Part shown: in pieces, positions 24,248-37,028 of the stretch
Layout of the letters: every line of letters begins with the position of its first letter
Numbering within the stretch: position 1 is the stretch's first letter
Notes under the pieces: generated by a model
The model's database searches: none
Told to the model about the DNA's origin: nothing
Seen by the model: only the letters and a program-made list of their open reading frames with translations
Source of the DNA: Adineta vaga
Lineage: Eukaryota; Rotifera
Direction: 5' to 3'
Length of the DNA stretch: 64,000 nt
Assembly (NCBI GenBank): GCA_021613535.1
Contig: CP075492.1
Location: 15,376,001 to 15,440,000, forward strand
Position numbers and translations under genes: made by a program

Positions 24248-27200
24248 TTACGATTGATTTCTGTAAAATTTCGATGGTAAAACAAAGATAAAAAACGTAA
24301 TCATTGTTGGAATAAATGAGACGAAATAACCATAAAGAAATATCCAAGAATCTTTCGTTGAATTCATACATTTGAATAAATAAGATAGAATTAAACGTGG
24401 TAATGCAAGAATAAATAAAATAACAGGTGCAATTAATAGATGTTGATGTTCACGAATTTGTCGATGTAAAACATCTTTATAAAATTGCTGATCATTACAA
24501 ACATGAACTTTTTGATGAAATCTTTTTTGAATTAGAATATTTGATGAAATAAAATTAATGAGAAATGGAACGAAAAAATGAAGTGTATTCATTATTCGAT
24601 TATGAATTTGTAAATTTGAAGAATAATTCACAATACACCATATTCTTATTTTACTATTATCATTCTCATTTTCCTCTTGAAATAAACGTCGATGAATTGG
24701 ATCATGAATCGATGTTAAAATAGTTAATAATAGAAGAAGAATTAAAACTTTTTTCGCTAATTGTTTACTTTTCTTTGTAACAAATCTACGAGCTTGAATA
24801 ATTGTTATTGCTCTTTCCAATGCTACACATGCATTTAACCATTGATCCATATTTAGACAAATTCGAAGAAGAAAATCTAAGGAATAACATTGAATTTTTA
24901 AGAATAATTGATTTGATGGTATTGAGATTTGAGTTGAAAGATAAATCAAATATTTCAATTCAAATAAAATCATTATTAATATTGTAGTTATTGATGAACT
25001 TAATAAATAAATTCCACAACCAACTTCAAGTACATTCTTAGTTTTAAATGTTATTAATGAAAGAAACCCATTAATTAATCCAATAATCATAAATAGAATT
25101 GTTAATGAAAAACTTATTTTAACAATTGATGTTTGATGAAAAATATTCACATTTGGAATAATATGATATGCTAAGATAGCATCCAATGATAGACCAAATT
25201 CACTTGTACTAAATTGACATCGATTTCCATAATAACATGAAGGACAAATACAGATGGATCGTTTTGGACAATCTGGTGAATCTTGAAAGCATTGACCATT
25301 ATTTTCACAATGATTCTGTCCAAAACAATCAAATTGAAAACAATTTGCTAAACGTTTCTTCTTCTGATGATTATAACATAGACAAAGATGAAAATCATCA
25401 TGAAAACATTGTAAATGAGGAGAATATTGTTGACAAATCAAATGATAAGATTTTACTCGACGAAGAACATGAAGTTGAGAAAATGTTTGATTCACTAATT
25501 CATTAATCGATGGACAACGATGAGATGAATTAATTCTTTTTACTATTGTTGTTGAATGATTATAAATTGATTGAATAACACTTAAATAATAAGTTTTATC
25601 TAATGTTTCAATAAAAGTGAGATGAAATGGTTGTGACCAATAGATTTGAATCGAATTGGTTGCTTGTGAGATTGTTTGAAAAGTTGTAGATCTTTGTGAT
25701 GAAGTTTTTGGAATTGTAAATTCAAATTGTTCAAATGGAATAATTCTTATAAAATGAATAAAAATTGAATGAGATATATGAATACTTTTATCAAATATTA
25801 TATTCAATTGATTGTCCACTATTTCACATTGATTTCCATTAAAACCTTTTGGACAAATACAAAAATATTTTCTATTCGTTGATAACATAAAAGCATCATG
25901 TGGAATACATAAACCATTATTTTCACATCGAGATTTATCACATATTCGATTTCGAAGATAACATTTCGAACCAAAATAATTTTCTTGACAAACACATATG
26001 GATCGATTATTATTGAATAAATCAATAGATAATGAATTGAATGAACAAGTAGAATTAAATTTAATTTTACAATCTCGTATTGATAAATAGGTAAATTGTT
26101 CATACGAGTGAATAGTTCGTTGAGTTGTATTATCAAGAAGTAAAACTAAGATGGCAAATAAAATTTGTCTTGATTGAACTGAAGCATGAAATCTTATTGA
26201 CAGACTTAAACGTTGATTTTGATATTGACATTAATTACCATAATAACTTGGTGGACAAAGACATGTACTTGTATAATGATTGGAGGATTTATTTAACCAA
26301 ACACGTAAATCAAGACCACGATTACAACGAGGATTATCAAGTAGAGGAAGTAGTGTGAAATCATCTAACGTTATTATATTAATTAATTCATTCTTATTTA
26401 TTTCATCTTTGGATGATTGATTGAATCCATCTATTTTAAAATATTTTACTCTTGGTTTAGAGTTATACTTCGTCGTATTACATAAAAACTTTTCAATATC
26501 AGAACCAAATGATATATAGTCATTTTGACAAATACTATAACCTACTGGAATTGACCTATTTATCTGACAAAATTGTTCATCTTCTCTATTGAAACACCAA
26601 GCAGTAGTTGTACATAAACTATCAGAGTCAATGCACGATGAACCAAGGCTGTTATCACAATAAAATCCTCCATCTCTATTAAAAAAAGGATGTCGGCATA
26701 ATATTCGTTCATCAGTACCACCAAGACAGTCGACTTTACCATCATTAATTTGATTAAGAGGTAAACATGTCATTTGATATGTATCTAATGTTACACACAT
26801 TCGATAATCTGACGAACAATTAAGTAATGACGGTAATCCATCACAATCTATTTCGTCTTTTCCATCTAAACAATCCCATACTTTATCACAATGAGTATAT
26901 ATATTATCACATTCCCATTGTTCACATTCAGTTTCATCTATTGCATTTTTTCCATCGATTGTGATCGGATATAACTTCTGGAAACTATCACAAATTGTCT
27001 GAAAAGATATAGTTCGTCCAGTAAAGTTATCAAATTCATGTTCATCTTCACAGAAATTGTGTTCGTCATATCCACAATCACAATCTCCATTTAAAATTAC
27101 TGATTGAGGAATATATTTGTTCATAATAAGACATTTATAATATTTGTATTTAAATTGTGAAAATAGATGAGGATTTGTATCTTCAACTATATTTTCATCA

Positions 27201-28616
27201 TCATTATAAGGACAATCAGATATACCATTGTTTAAATGATTAAATAAGATACATTTGGATGAATTTATACATTGATATAAATTGTATTCATTACATTGAT
27301 TTAGAGGAAAACTGATTATTGGATTAAATCTTTTTATTTGTAGGAAAATCTCATCCATAAGTATATGAAATAGAGAAGTAAAAGTACGTCTTTCGAATAT
27401 TGCATTAGATGCTATTGGTGCAACTTTAAAACATATTGTATTCTTCAATGATGTATCTACAACAAAACCAAATGAGTCGTCATAAAAGGATTTATTCGAA
27501 CACAAATAAAGTAGACTTGAGTTTAACGGATATGATAATTCATTTTTATTGTAAGCTGTATAAACATGACCAAAGAATATTGGACTATTGGCAACAAATA
27601 ATATTTCTGGACATGTTTCTCTTATGATAAGTATGCATGTTCTCTCGATAATGCCATCATATATTTGAGGGAATTTTGAGGTTGGTAAGTAACATTAACA
27701 TTTAAAAGCTGACCAACATTCATCTGATACAGACTCATCTTTGATGGAAAACATTGACTCCAATAATAATGCAAGAACTTGTTACAAATGTGCGTTTACA
27801 TTTCACATCTTCATATCCAAATATTAGTTCAGCCGTGAAAGATATCCCCCAAGAAAGACTATTTTTCATCTTTTCATCAGATCCATCAATACAATCAAAA
27901 ATTATCACGTCATCTTGAACAAATTCATATGGTATACATTGGCCATTATTACATCGATATTCATTTTGTTTACATTCGTTGAATTCAAGTTGCCAACAAT
28001 ATTCTTCATCATAATCTCCATCTAGACAATCAACTACACCATCACAAATCTCCGTCCAATCTAAACATGCTGGTGGATAACCACGATGACATTACAAATG
28101 TGTATAACAAGTCAGATTAGTTGGACCATACTGATAAAATTCATAGTAATTATAAATCATTTCATATAATGATGAATAATATAATTCATATTGACACATT
28201 GATCCAAATCTTGGTAATGTACAATTATAAAAGATTTGTTTAGCTAAAGATAGATCAATTGTTTCCAAATAGATTTGATATAGTTCAATAATATCAATCG
28301 GTGTTGACCATAAATATAAATCTTCACTTGAGATATTATTTGTTGCAAGATCAGCAAAAGAAAATGTTTGTAATGAAGTATCATTTTTAATATGAAATTT
28401 GAATGATGATTCACTCATACAATAAGAAAAGATTTGTCGATTAGTACTTCCTTGATTCAGATTTGAAGCGAACCGAAAACAATTATATCCTACGTCAATT
28501 CCATCATTATATTCATTTTCACTTACTTCATTCGCCGTAAAATAGAGATTGAATTGTGGTATAGCTAATATCTAACGAATACAAATGAAATAGAATGAAT
28601 ATCTCATACGAGGCAT
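24248..28616 (-). pseudogene. Decayed LDLa/EGF-containing seven-transmembrane receptor
   Basis: One long gene on the minus strand. An ATG at 28616 (or 28607) begins a leader (MRYSFYFICIR) cut by TAG at 28572-28574 with the frame continuing (LAIPQFNLYF, DVGYNCFRF). A TAA at 28092-28094 separates CYTHL from CHRGYPPACLDW, an LDLa-type domain (CDGVVDCLDG). Between about 27850 and 27650 the frame changes at least twice, around YYWSQCFPSKM and ETCPEILFVANSPIF. From 27600 it is open through several LDLa-like repeats to CLCPPSYYGN, then TAA at 26229-26231, followed in frame by CQYQNQRLSL. After this, EGF motifs (CVCQENYFGSKC, CICPKGFNGNQC, CICPSCYYGNRC) and a complete 7TM domain run open to 24248. 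It resembles an adhesion-type receptor in decay: the membrane part is intact, the 5' half has several lesions. Confidence 0.7.
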
Positions 28617-30765
28617 ATTCTTCTATAGAATATAATAAATAAAATACTTGATATTTATATCGACACTGTGTGACGTAAATTAGGTATGAAAATTTTTCTT
28701 TTCATGCTCAAATTCATTTGTTCCGTTATAGACGAGAAAACAAAATCTGACTATATTGACGTCAAAGTGGATATTTTTTAAACAGATGTGTTGGTTTTAT
28801 TTCATCCATGTAGTTTTTCTGCTGCATTGTTCATTGATGAGAACTTGTGGAAATATAATGCACATCTGTTATGCCATTGCAATGTAATGAAATAATCGGT
28901 TGACGCAAATAGTTCATAATTATTCTAAACTGTATTTTGCCATAATGAAGATGTGCTTCTACAAATGTCTCAATTATCTTCTTTTCGAATGTTATACTGT
29001 AATGGATGGAACTGTGACTTCATATGTGCATTACCAATGCCACAGTTACAAATATTAATGGTACCAGTACCACAAAGACTTCGAAAATTGATTTTTATTT
29101 CGTCAATCATTCATTTAACTATTTTTTAATGTAGCTTAAATGTATTATTTGATCTGTATTAAGCAACGCATCATAACTATACAATTTCAGAATCGAACAT
29201 GTTGATAATAGAGATTCAAACTCGAGAATGGAATCTATCACGCAATTGTACCAACATTCATAGGGTTCAGCTTAAAACATTGATTATTGATGACAAATTT
29301 CTTACAACATTTTAAAATTTCCAAATTTTTAATTTGAATCTACAACACAATTATTATCCTCAGGAATCTTATTATCTTATTTACTATGTCAAATCTATTA
29401 AAAACTGCATACTGCTATAGTGATCTATTTACAAATTCAGATGAATTAGAACAATTCTGTAAAACCTTTTTTTAATTTAGAACAAGTTCGATGTTCTACA
29501 CCTAAATCAGATACTTTATTTTTAATCAAACATTTGCTCGGCTTCAAGTCTAGACCAAGATAATGATGAGTGTGTTCGGGATTGAATTCTACTATCATTC
29601 GAATAGGCAATGTACACTCTAGCTTAGATTCAGCTAATTGTGCTAAAATCAGATCATTGCACTCTCGATCGAAGCATGATCGGGTAGATCACGACCATTC
29701 CGTTGGAATTTGATACCATCGTGAGGTTTGTATATTTTACGGGTGCTGCAGAATATATTATGAGCACATACTCTCTATCTCTTGGTTAAACGAGTACATA
29801 AGTGTATGTTTTGTATTAGAACGAAGCAGTTCTATTGAGAGGAAGAAACAAACCAAAGCGTAATTCTATCAGTGCAAAAATCTCTTTCAACAAAAATCAT
29901 CACAAATTTTTTTTTGTTATAAATCCATTAATTAATTTGTTTATAGAGATTAATCTTTCAATAAAATTAATATAAAAAAGATTTGAAGAAACTGACATTT
30001 TCTTCTCGTAAATAAATATTTCAATTTGACACACAAGTATATGCCAATTTTGACTCTTTAGTTAAGATTAGAAATACTTCACCTACTTTTTCTGATACAT
30101 CCCAAACATGTATTATAATGTTATATAAAATAGATTCGAAATTACATATAAATTATTTCAAATGGATTGCTTTTTATTTTAATTATTAACAGAAATATTA
30201 TAATGTTCGAAATTTTGACGTTCTCATATCGTATAGATAATCTATGATATATAAATAGTTAGATTAAATCTCATTTGACATTTCTTTGATTAAATTTTCA
30301 AGTACTTGAATCAGTAATTTCCGATATTTCTTTGTTCGTCAAAATTAACCCATAATATTTAAGATACTAAGGACTATTTCGAGTGATGCACCTCAGATTT
30401 TTTTTTCTTTCTTTCTTTGTTTACCTCATCCATATGGATATTTCGTTACTTTTCAGTAGTAACTAGTTTTTGATTGATGAACACACGACTTTCGTCTACT
30501 GCGTAAGAGATAATCTTTTATTTTAATCGAATAAAAAAAGAAGAGAAATAAAACAACTAAAAATGATTAAATAATGTCTGTTTTTATTACTTTTCTATCT
30601 CCCAGAATATCCCATAGATATTAATGAAATTAGAACTTCCAGAAAACATATCTATTAATTGAAGATTAAGAAAAAAACATAGTACATTAATAGTTTTCAA
30701 ATCTTCATGTAGACCCACTGACTCAGATAAATTTCTTTTGACTTTATTTTAGATTTAATAATAAT
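28617..30765. other. Long spacer with weak gene remnants
   Basis: No intact gene. Minus strand 29460-29720 reads as protein-like for about 75 residues (RECNDLILAQLAESKLE, PIRMIVEFNPEHTHHYLGL) without a start or domain I recognise. Plus strand 29370-29480 (MSNLLKTAYCYSDLF) is likewise fragmentary. The rest is AT-rich with nothing visible. A perfect CRE-like gacgtc core lies near 28760. Confidence 0.4.
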
Positions 30766-31819
30766 ATGTCGTTAACAAATCAAACATCATTAAGTAGTAT
30801 ATTATTACCAATTCAACAAAACACTCTTTTGGGAATTTCATGGTTTTATGTTACTTTTGGTATTGGTGGATGTTTTCTTAATATTCTTCTATTCTCTAAA
30901 AAACAATTTCGACAAATATCCTGTTGTATATGTAAATCATTTTTAATAGAAAAAATCATCTTTAAAAAATTTTCTTTTTGAAGATTTTCTAGTTGCATCA
31001 ATTGCCATGTTTATTCAATTAGTAATTTATTCAATTCCATCAATTTATGCATATTATTATTTTAATCCAATGTCATATTATATGATTTATTGTAAAATTC
31101 GTATGTATATTGTTCTAACATCAGCATTAATTTATCATTGGTCATATGTAGCTGCTTCTTTTGATCGTTATGCACTTTCGTCAACAAATGTAGGTTTAAG
31201 ACAATTAGCCAAAGTTAAAATTGCTATTCGAGTTTTAATTGGAATTTGTCTTGTTTCAATGATCTTTTCAGCTTATGTTCCAGTTGTATATGAAATCAAA
31301 TCTTCAACATGTAGTATATTTAATAATTTAAGTGCAACATTATTTACTACATTGTCAAATATTTTCCTAAATGCATTTATTCCAATTACAATAATGATTA
31401 TTTTTACTTTATTAATTCGAAAAAATCTGAAAGAAAAACGGCAACGTCGTCAAAATCTCTTTAATCGAGACGACAATAATCTTATTCAACATAAGAATGA
31501 TCGTCAAGCACTTCGTATGTTATTTATTCAAGTAATTGTCTTTATTCTTATAAGAATATCTTGGATGATTTATAGTATTAATAATGTTATTTCATCTTAT
31601 ATTACAAATAAAAGTTCTGATCGAATTGCAATTGAAAATTTTATAACAGCTATAGCTGGTGCATTATCGTTTTTATTTCCTTCATTATCATTTTATATAT
31701 ATACATTAACATCAAATATATTTCGAGAAGAATTAATTAGTTTTATGAAAGTTTTATTTTGTTGTAAATGTTTTATTAACAATCATCGAATTGCACCAGC
31801 GAACAGAAATAGAACATAA
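30766..31819 (+). CDS. Rhodopsin-like receptor with an intact DRY motif (two exons)
   Basis: Exon 1 (30766-30931) and exon 2 (30984-31819), split by a 52-nt phase-1 intron (t|gtaaatc ... ttttgaag), give 333 aa. The join reads SCCIYFLVASIAMF, restoring TM2. ASFDRYALSS at the end of TM3 carries a true DRY motif, unlike the other receptors here. The third cytoplasmic loop is basic (RKNLKEKRQRRQN), TM6 contains FILIRISWM, and the C-terminus has a palmitoylation-like CCKCF. The N-terminus has sequons (NQTS). It looks like a rhodopsin-family neuropeptide-type receptor of the sort abundant in rotifers. It is intact and not closely related to the neighbouring 34-37 kb pair, with a different intron position and phase. 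Confidence 0.8.
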
Positions 31820-32816
31820 AGAACACTTTTTAAATAATGAAATTATCGAAAGGAATTCAATGTTGTCTCGTCAAATTTTTATTGTCTTATTTGACTAATC
31901 AAGTCTTAATAAATTTCATATGATGTAGCTCAATTACATTATTCCCTATTGATGGACATGTAGAAATTTTAGTATATACAGATTAATTTCTTTTGCTTTG
32001 TATTCATTTTGGGTCTGTACGAGAAGCTGAGTACGTTCTAATTATTTCCACTGAACTAAATCATGCCATGCTGAACATGGTATGATTATATTTGAAAGAA
32101 TATTCACATCCTCAAATGAAAGATATTAGAGCATTTGTTCAATAAGTATATATTCCATTGGCACAGAATTGGTCAAAAAATTATATTTCATTAGAAATTG
32201 TTTGTCAAACAACACGAACTCAAGTTTACACTTAACAAACAGATCTATAGATTAGAATTGCAATGATTTGTAGATTCATTTGTTCTCGTTGTTATGTGTT
32301 ACAAAACATAATCGAGAAAATAATTAATTTGTGTGTTAAAGTATAAAGTAAAGTAAAAGCAGAGCTTCTGTTCTCAGTTAAAGGGTAAAATCATGTTGTG
32401 TACAGTTGTTTGCATCGTGATGAAAAACAAAATCTTAACAACAAAAAGAATGTTGAAGAATTCATATTGTACAAGCTTTTTCATCAACAGAGTAACTAGT
32501 GAAAGACAAACTCTTTTTTCTCTTATGTCAAAATGCGTATTGTATTTCTTTTAAATGTGTTCTACTAATTCAGGTGATTTGCACATGGCGTTTGAAAACA
32601 TGACGTTTACATTAGACCTCTGCGAAACAAGCATTGGGCGTTTATGGACTGTTCTCTTCCTTTCGAAATGCGAGCAACATTCTTCAATCCCTTGTCATAA
32701 CAAAACAATCGACACAAAAGCATCCAATCTTTTCTTTACAAGACAAATTGCTATTTACATTCAAACTCAACTATATAGAGTAAAAATTCATTTATATTAA
32801 GTTTAGATAAGAATAC
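31820..32816. other. Spacer with a possible gene remnant
   Basis: Around 32080-32230 the plus strand encodes fragments such as QNWSKNYISLEIV and CQTTRTQVYT interrupted by stops, possibly a decayed gene of unknown type. The frame at 32555-32800 lacks any domain. Nothing else was seen. Confidence 0.35.
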
Positions 32817-33764
32817 ATGACTAAATCGAATCCAACTGCTTCTAAAATTATCACTCAAAACCCTTCTAAAAAATCCAATGTTGTCTATCAAAATCGCATC
32901 AATAATGCTCAACCTCTTTCATCAAGCACAAAATCAAAGTTTGCCTTTTCAAGAATTTTTTTATTAATATGATTTAAAGAAATGATTATAGATGTACAGT
33001 TTCACGATTCATTTGTATACAATTGCTAGTGCTATTAGCTCTGGTGATTTTGGCAGCTATTATCACTACCATTGTTGTAGTCGTATTAGGTAAGCTTAGA
33101 AGACAAGCCACTTAACTCACGCGTGTTGTGATTAAAGATAGAAGTTAGATTTAACTACTTCAACAAACTGAATTATTGAATTTTATAGAACGGATCAGTA
33201 TAGATCATTCTTTGAAGTTGAAACCAATTATTTCCTTCATTTCATGTAACTGTAATTAAACGATATTAATAGTTCTTTTTTTTCTTTTTAGATTCTAATT
33301 CATCTACACGTGAGTATTTCTATCTGTTTATTTCTATAAAATTTTATTCAATTCTATACAGCATGTGCAAGAACATATTCTGACACATTTACAAATCTTG
33401 TGACGCCAACAACTCAATGTACAGCATGGAGAGTATTCACAACTGGTTTAACTTGTGCCAGCTATTCAAAGATTCGAATCTATGGTTCAAATGATCAAAC
33501 TGGCCTAACTAACAATGATCCATCTGTTGCGACGGCTCTGGCAGTAGCCTTACGCTACAATACTACGCTTACTGTCCTTCTAATGGAGTAACATGGAGAA
33601 TTGGAGGATGTGGAAGTGGCTTTGAAATAAGTGCAACTGGAAGTCTATGTTCGTGCCCAACGGGTTACACAATACGACCATGCATTGGTAGCACTAGTTG
33701 GGGCGGAATTAATAGTGCAACATGTGGTGCACCAACCCAAGTAATGTCTCTTTATTTCGAATAA
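32817..33764 (+). pseudogene. Type II membrane protein with Cys-rich ectodomain, one base short
   Basis: Exons 32817-32938, 32992-33089, 33292-33309 (only 18 nt) and 33362-33764 join in consistent phases. They encode a Ser/Asn-rich cytoplasmic tail, a transmembrane segment (IQLLVLLALVILAAIITTIV), a short stem (DSNSST) and a Cys-rich ectodomain (CARTYSDTF, CTAWRVFTTGLTCASYSKI). At about 33562-33566, after ALRYNT, the frame ends 30 bases later, but one base out of register it continues: YCPSNGVTWRIGGCGSG, CSCPTGYTIRPCIG, SWGGINSATCGAPTQ, with TAA at 33762-33764. The coding total is 641 nt, one base short of a multiple of three. It is either a recent single-base loss or an assembly error; the rest is undamaged. 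Function unknown, probably a surface protein. Confidence 0.65.
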
Positions 33765-34376
33765 ATGAATTGAAAATAAGGAACTAATTCTATAAATGCT
33801 AGCATGGTTTATCTATTGCATTTTTCGGTGATTCTTTTTTTTGATGATTTCATTTTGTTTTATATATCAAAGAGAAGAAAACACATGGCCTTACGATTAA
33901 ATCAGAATGAAGTTTAATTTCGATGAAATAAAATGTAGTTATGTATTTCAATTTTCTGTTCCTCGCCTTCGCATTTGGCGTCAATTTTTTTCTTTAATTT
34001 ATCATTCATAGTAATCTAATCTGTCACAGACAGATTCTATTAGTAAAAGATCTGTTTGAATTATTTTAGTGATAAAAGACGTCATCGAATACATCCTTTT
34101 GCACGTTCTGTAACTTCTGAACTATAGAAGGATATCCTAGGCAACATTACGACTTTCAAGTGCAGGTTTCATAATTATTCTGTATACATTTATTTACAGA
34201 AGTAATAGGAATCATCTCCTTATATGAAACATAGTATAAGTACATATTTTACGAAGTCTGGATATGGCAATCTATTCCAGTGTTGGATGTATTATTTTGA
34301 AAGTAAACTTTTCCTATATAAATGCAAATGATACTCCTCTAGAGCTTCTTATATTAGTTGAAGACGACGACAAATC
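33765..34376. other. Spacer, no gene
   Basis: AT-rich, probably the upstream region of the first tandem receptor. No repeat or coding frame was recognised. Confidence 0.5.
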
Positions 34377-35425
34377 ATGTCTCTACTATATATTAGTCAA
34401 CAAGTAACAATATATGCTGGTCTATCTCTCGCTATCATCGGTCTTATTGGTAATTCAATGAATATTCTCATCTTTTCAACACTTCTCTCATACCGAACAA
34501 CTTCGTGCACCTTTTATTTCCTCATTAGTTCACTCTTTAACATTGCTTATATCATCATTAATCTCATTTCACGGATTATCAGTGCAGGATATGGCATTGA
34601 TCCCACACGAACATCAGTTGCATGGTGTAAAATACGACAGTTTTGTTTGTTTACTCTCAGTTTGATTACCATAACTTGTTCATGTTTAGCAACAATTGAT
34701 CAATACTTTGCTTCTTCACAAAATGCAAACATTCGTCGATGGAGTAATATCAAATTAACACATCGACTTGTCTGTATTGTCATGATTGTGTGGTGTATTC
34801 ATGGAATTCCACCTCTGCTATACTCGGATATATCGCCTATCACAAAATCTTGTGTGAATATGAATGCAGCCTATGGAGTTTATATTCCAATCTATCTCTT
34901 AGGTCTGATCTGTATCGTTCCGATATTAGTAATGGTTATATTTGGTTATCTAACATATCGAAATATTCATATGACACGTGGTCTTGTAAGACAATATGCT
35001 GATCGCCAACTTGTTCGAATGACATTATTTCAAGTGATACTTGTTGTCTTTAGTTTCTTTCCTTATGGAACTTATAGTGCATACAGTTTAATTACAGCTG
35101 GAATGACAAAAGATGGAAATCGGCTTTTGCAAGAAGCATTTGCAATAACAGTTCTTAGTCTCGTACCTTATTTTTATTATTGTGTAAGTAAATGTGAAGG
35201 AAGAAAGAAGTTGAGGAATGATTGTTTGTTGTTTATTTTCAGGGAAGTTGCTATGTATTTTTGATGTCCTCGAGTCGCTATCGTCGTGCAATGAAAACTC
35301 GACTTCTATTTTGGTGGAAACACAATCAAAGAGATCTTAGCATACGGTTCACTTTCAATGGACAAAGTAGAGGAAAAGTAGCTCCCACAATATTCCCCAC
35401 TAGAACACGTACTTATCAAAAATAG
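34377..35425 (+). CDS. Rhodopsin-like receptor, tandem copy 1
   Basis: Exon 1 (34377-35183, 269 codons) and exon 2 (35243-35425), with a 59-nt phase-0 intron (gtaagtaaat ... ttttcag), give 329 aa. Features are GNSMNI in TM1, a Cys before TM3 (AWCKIRQF), ATIDQYF at the end of TM3 (DQY in the DRY position), and SSSRYRRAMKTRLLFW after TM7. The tail then continues WKHNQRDLSIRF...RTRTYQK, basic and unlike that of copy 2. Exon 1 differs from copy 2 (36002) by only about four residues. Probably a peptide-type G-protein-coupled receptor at the cell surface; ligand unknown. No lesions are visible. Confidence 0.85.
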
Positions 35426-36001
35426 ATTTTATATTTCATTTCTATTCTAATAGACGATTTGAAATAAATTATGTATGAATGTATTCAACCTTATCTTCAA
35501 CTCTGTTTTCATTTCCAAGAACAACAGAATGTTTTTGACTGGTTAATTATTCAAAGAATACAGAAATTTCAAACTCATATTTTATAATCTCAATGCCTAT
35601 GAAACTAAGAAGCTAATAAGATATAGAAACAAACATAAAGTTATCCGTCATCTATTCATACGTTGTTTATTCGATGCTGTATTGTTCAGGGAGTACTGCA
35701 CTGTTTAAAAATAATTCAAAATTATTTTTACATTCTTTCATAGATTCAATATTTGAACTTTATACCGGTTTAGTTTTGTTCAAATTATCAAGAATCTATA
35801 ACTTCAGTAAAATATTTGCAACGATAAAATGGATTTCATTGTTATTGATCATTTAGAAAAATCTATTTTTAATTACCCATAGACAATCAAATCCTAATGA
35901 GAGAACTACAAAAACGACACTTTTCTCTAAAGTCACGTTTTTCTGCCAATCTATCCCTATTTAAATACTCAACATAAATTCATTTCCCAAAAAATATTAT
36001 C
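35426..36001. other. Intergenic DNA between tandem receptors
   Basis: AT-rich; not similar to the DNA upstream of copy 1, so the duplicated block does not include the promoter. No gene was seen. Confidence 0.55.
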
Positions 36002-37028
36002 ATGTCTCTACTATATATTAGTCAACAGGTAACAATATATGCTGGTCTATCTCTCGCTATCATCGGTCTTATTGGTAATTCCATGAATATTCTCATCTTT
36101 TCAACGCTTCTTTCATACCGAACAACTTCGTGCACTTTTTATTTTCTCATTAGTTCACTTTTTAACATTGCTTATGTCATCATTAATCTCATTTCACGGA
36201 TTATTAGTGCAGGATATGGCATTGATCCCACACGAACATCACTTGCATGGTGTAAAATACGACAGTTTTGTTTGTTTACTCTCAGTTTGATCACTATAAC
36301 ATGTTCATGTTTAGCAACAATTGATCAATATTTTGCTTCTTCACAAAATGCAAATATTCGTCGATGGAGTAATATCAAATTAACACATCGACTTGTCTGT
36401 ATTGTCATGATTGTGTGGTGTATTCACGGAATTCCACCTCTGCTATACTCGGATATATCGCCTATCACAAAATCTTGTGTGAATATGAATGCAGCGTATG
36501 GAGTTTATATTCCAATCTATCTCTTAGGTTTGATCTGTGTTGTTCCAATATTAGTAATGGTGATATTTGGTTATCTAACATATCGAAATATTCATATGAC
36601 ACGAGGTCTTGTAAGACAATATGCTGATCGACAACTTGTTCGAATGACATTATTTCAAGTGATACTTGTTGTCTTTAGTTTCTTTCCTTATGGAACTTAT
36701 AGTGCATACAGTTTAGTTACAGCTGGAATGACAAAAGATGGAAATCGACTGTTGCAAGAAGCATTTGCAATAACAGTTCTCAGTCTTGTACCTTATTTTT
36801 ATTATTGTGTAAGTAAATGTGAAGGAAGAGAGAAGTTGAGGAATGATTGTTTGTTGTTTTTCTTTCATTTGTTTTCAGGGAAGTTGCTACGTGTTTTTGA
36901 TGTCCTCGAGTCGTTATCGTCGTGCAATGAAAACTCGACTTTTATTTTGGCGAAGAACTATTCAGGTGGTGCCGATTCCAATGGCGACATTTGGAGGAAC
37001 AGCATTGTCAAACAGAACACGACAATAA
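36002..37028 (+). CDS. Rhodopsin-like receptor, tandem copy 2
   Basis: Exon 1 (36002-36808, 269 codons) and exon 2 (36879-37028), with a 70-nt phase-0 intron (gtaagtaaat ... gttttcag), give 318 aa. Unspliced read-through would give a longer but unlikely 351-aa frame. The seven membrane segments and the ATIDQYF and SSSRYRRAMKTRLLFW motifs match copy 1 almost perfectly; visible changes include I to V in TM2 (NIAYVI), S to L before TM3 (TSLAW) and I to V near TM7. The intron matches copy 1 for its first 50 bases and then differs. The tail after LLFW is new (RRTIQVVPIPMATFGG...NRTRQ), so the two receptors differ mainly in the cytoplasmic end that contacts G-proteins and arrestins. Confidence 0.85.

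Noticed and set aside
26229-28094. Reassigned TAA (Gln) genetic code
   Set aside because: Two TAA codons at Gln-like positions are suggestive, but TAA ends many other genes here and the same locus also has a TAG and frame shifts, so decay is simpler.
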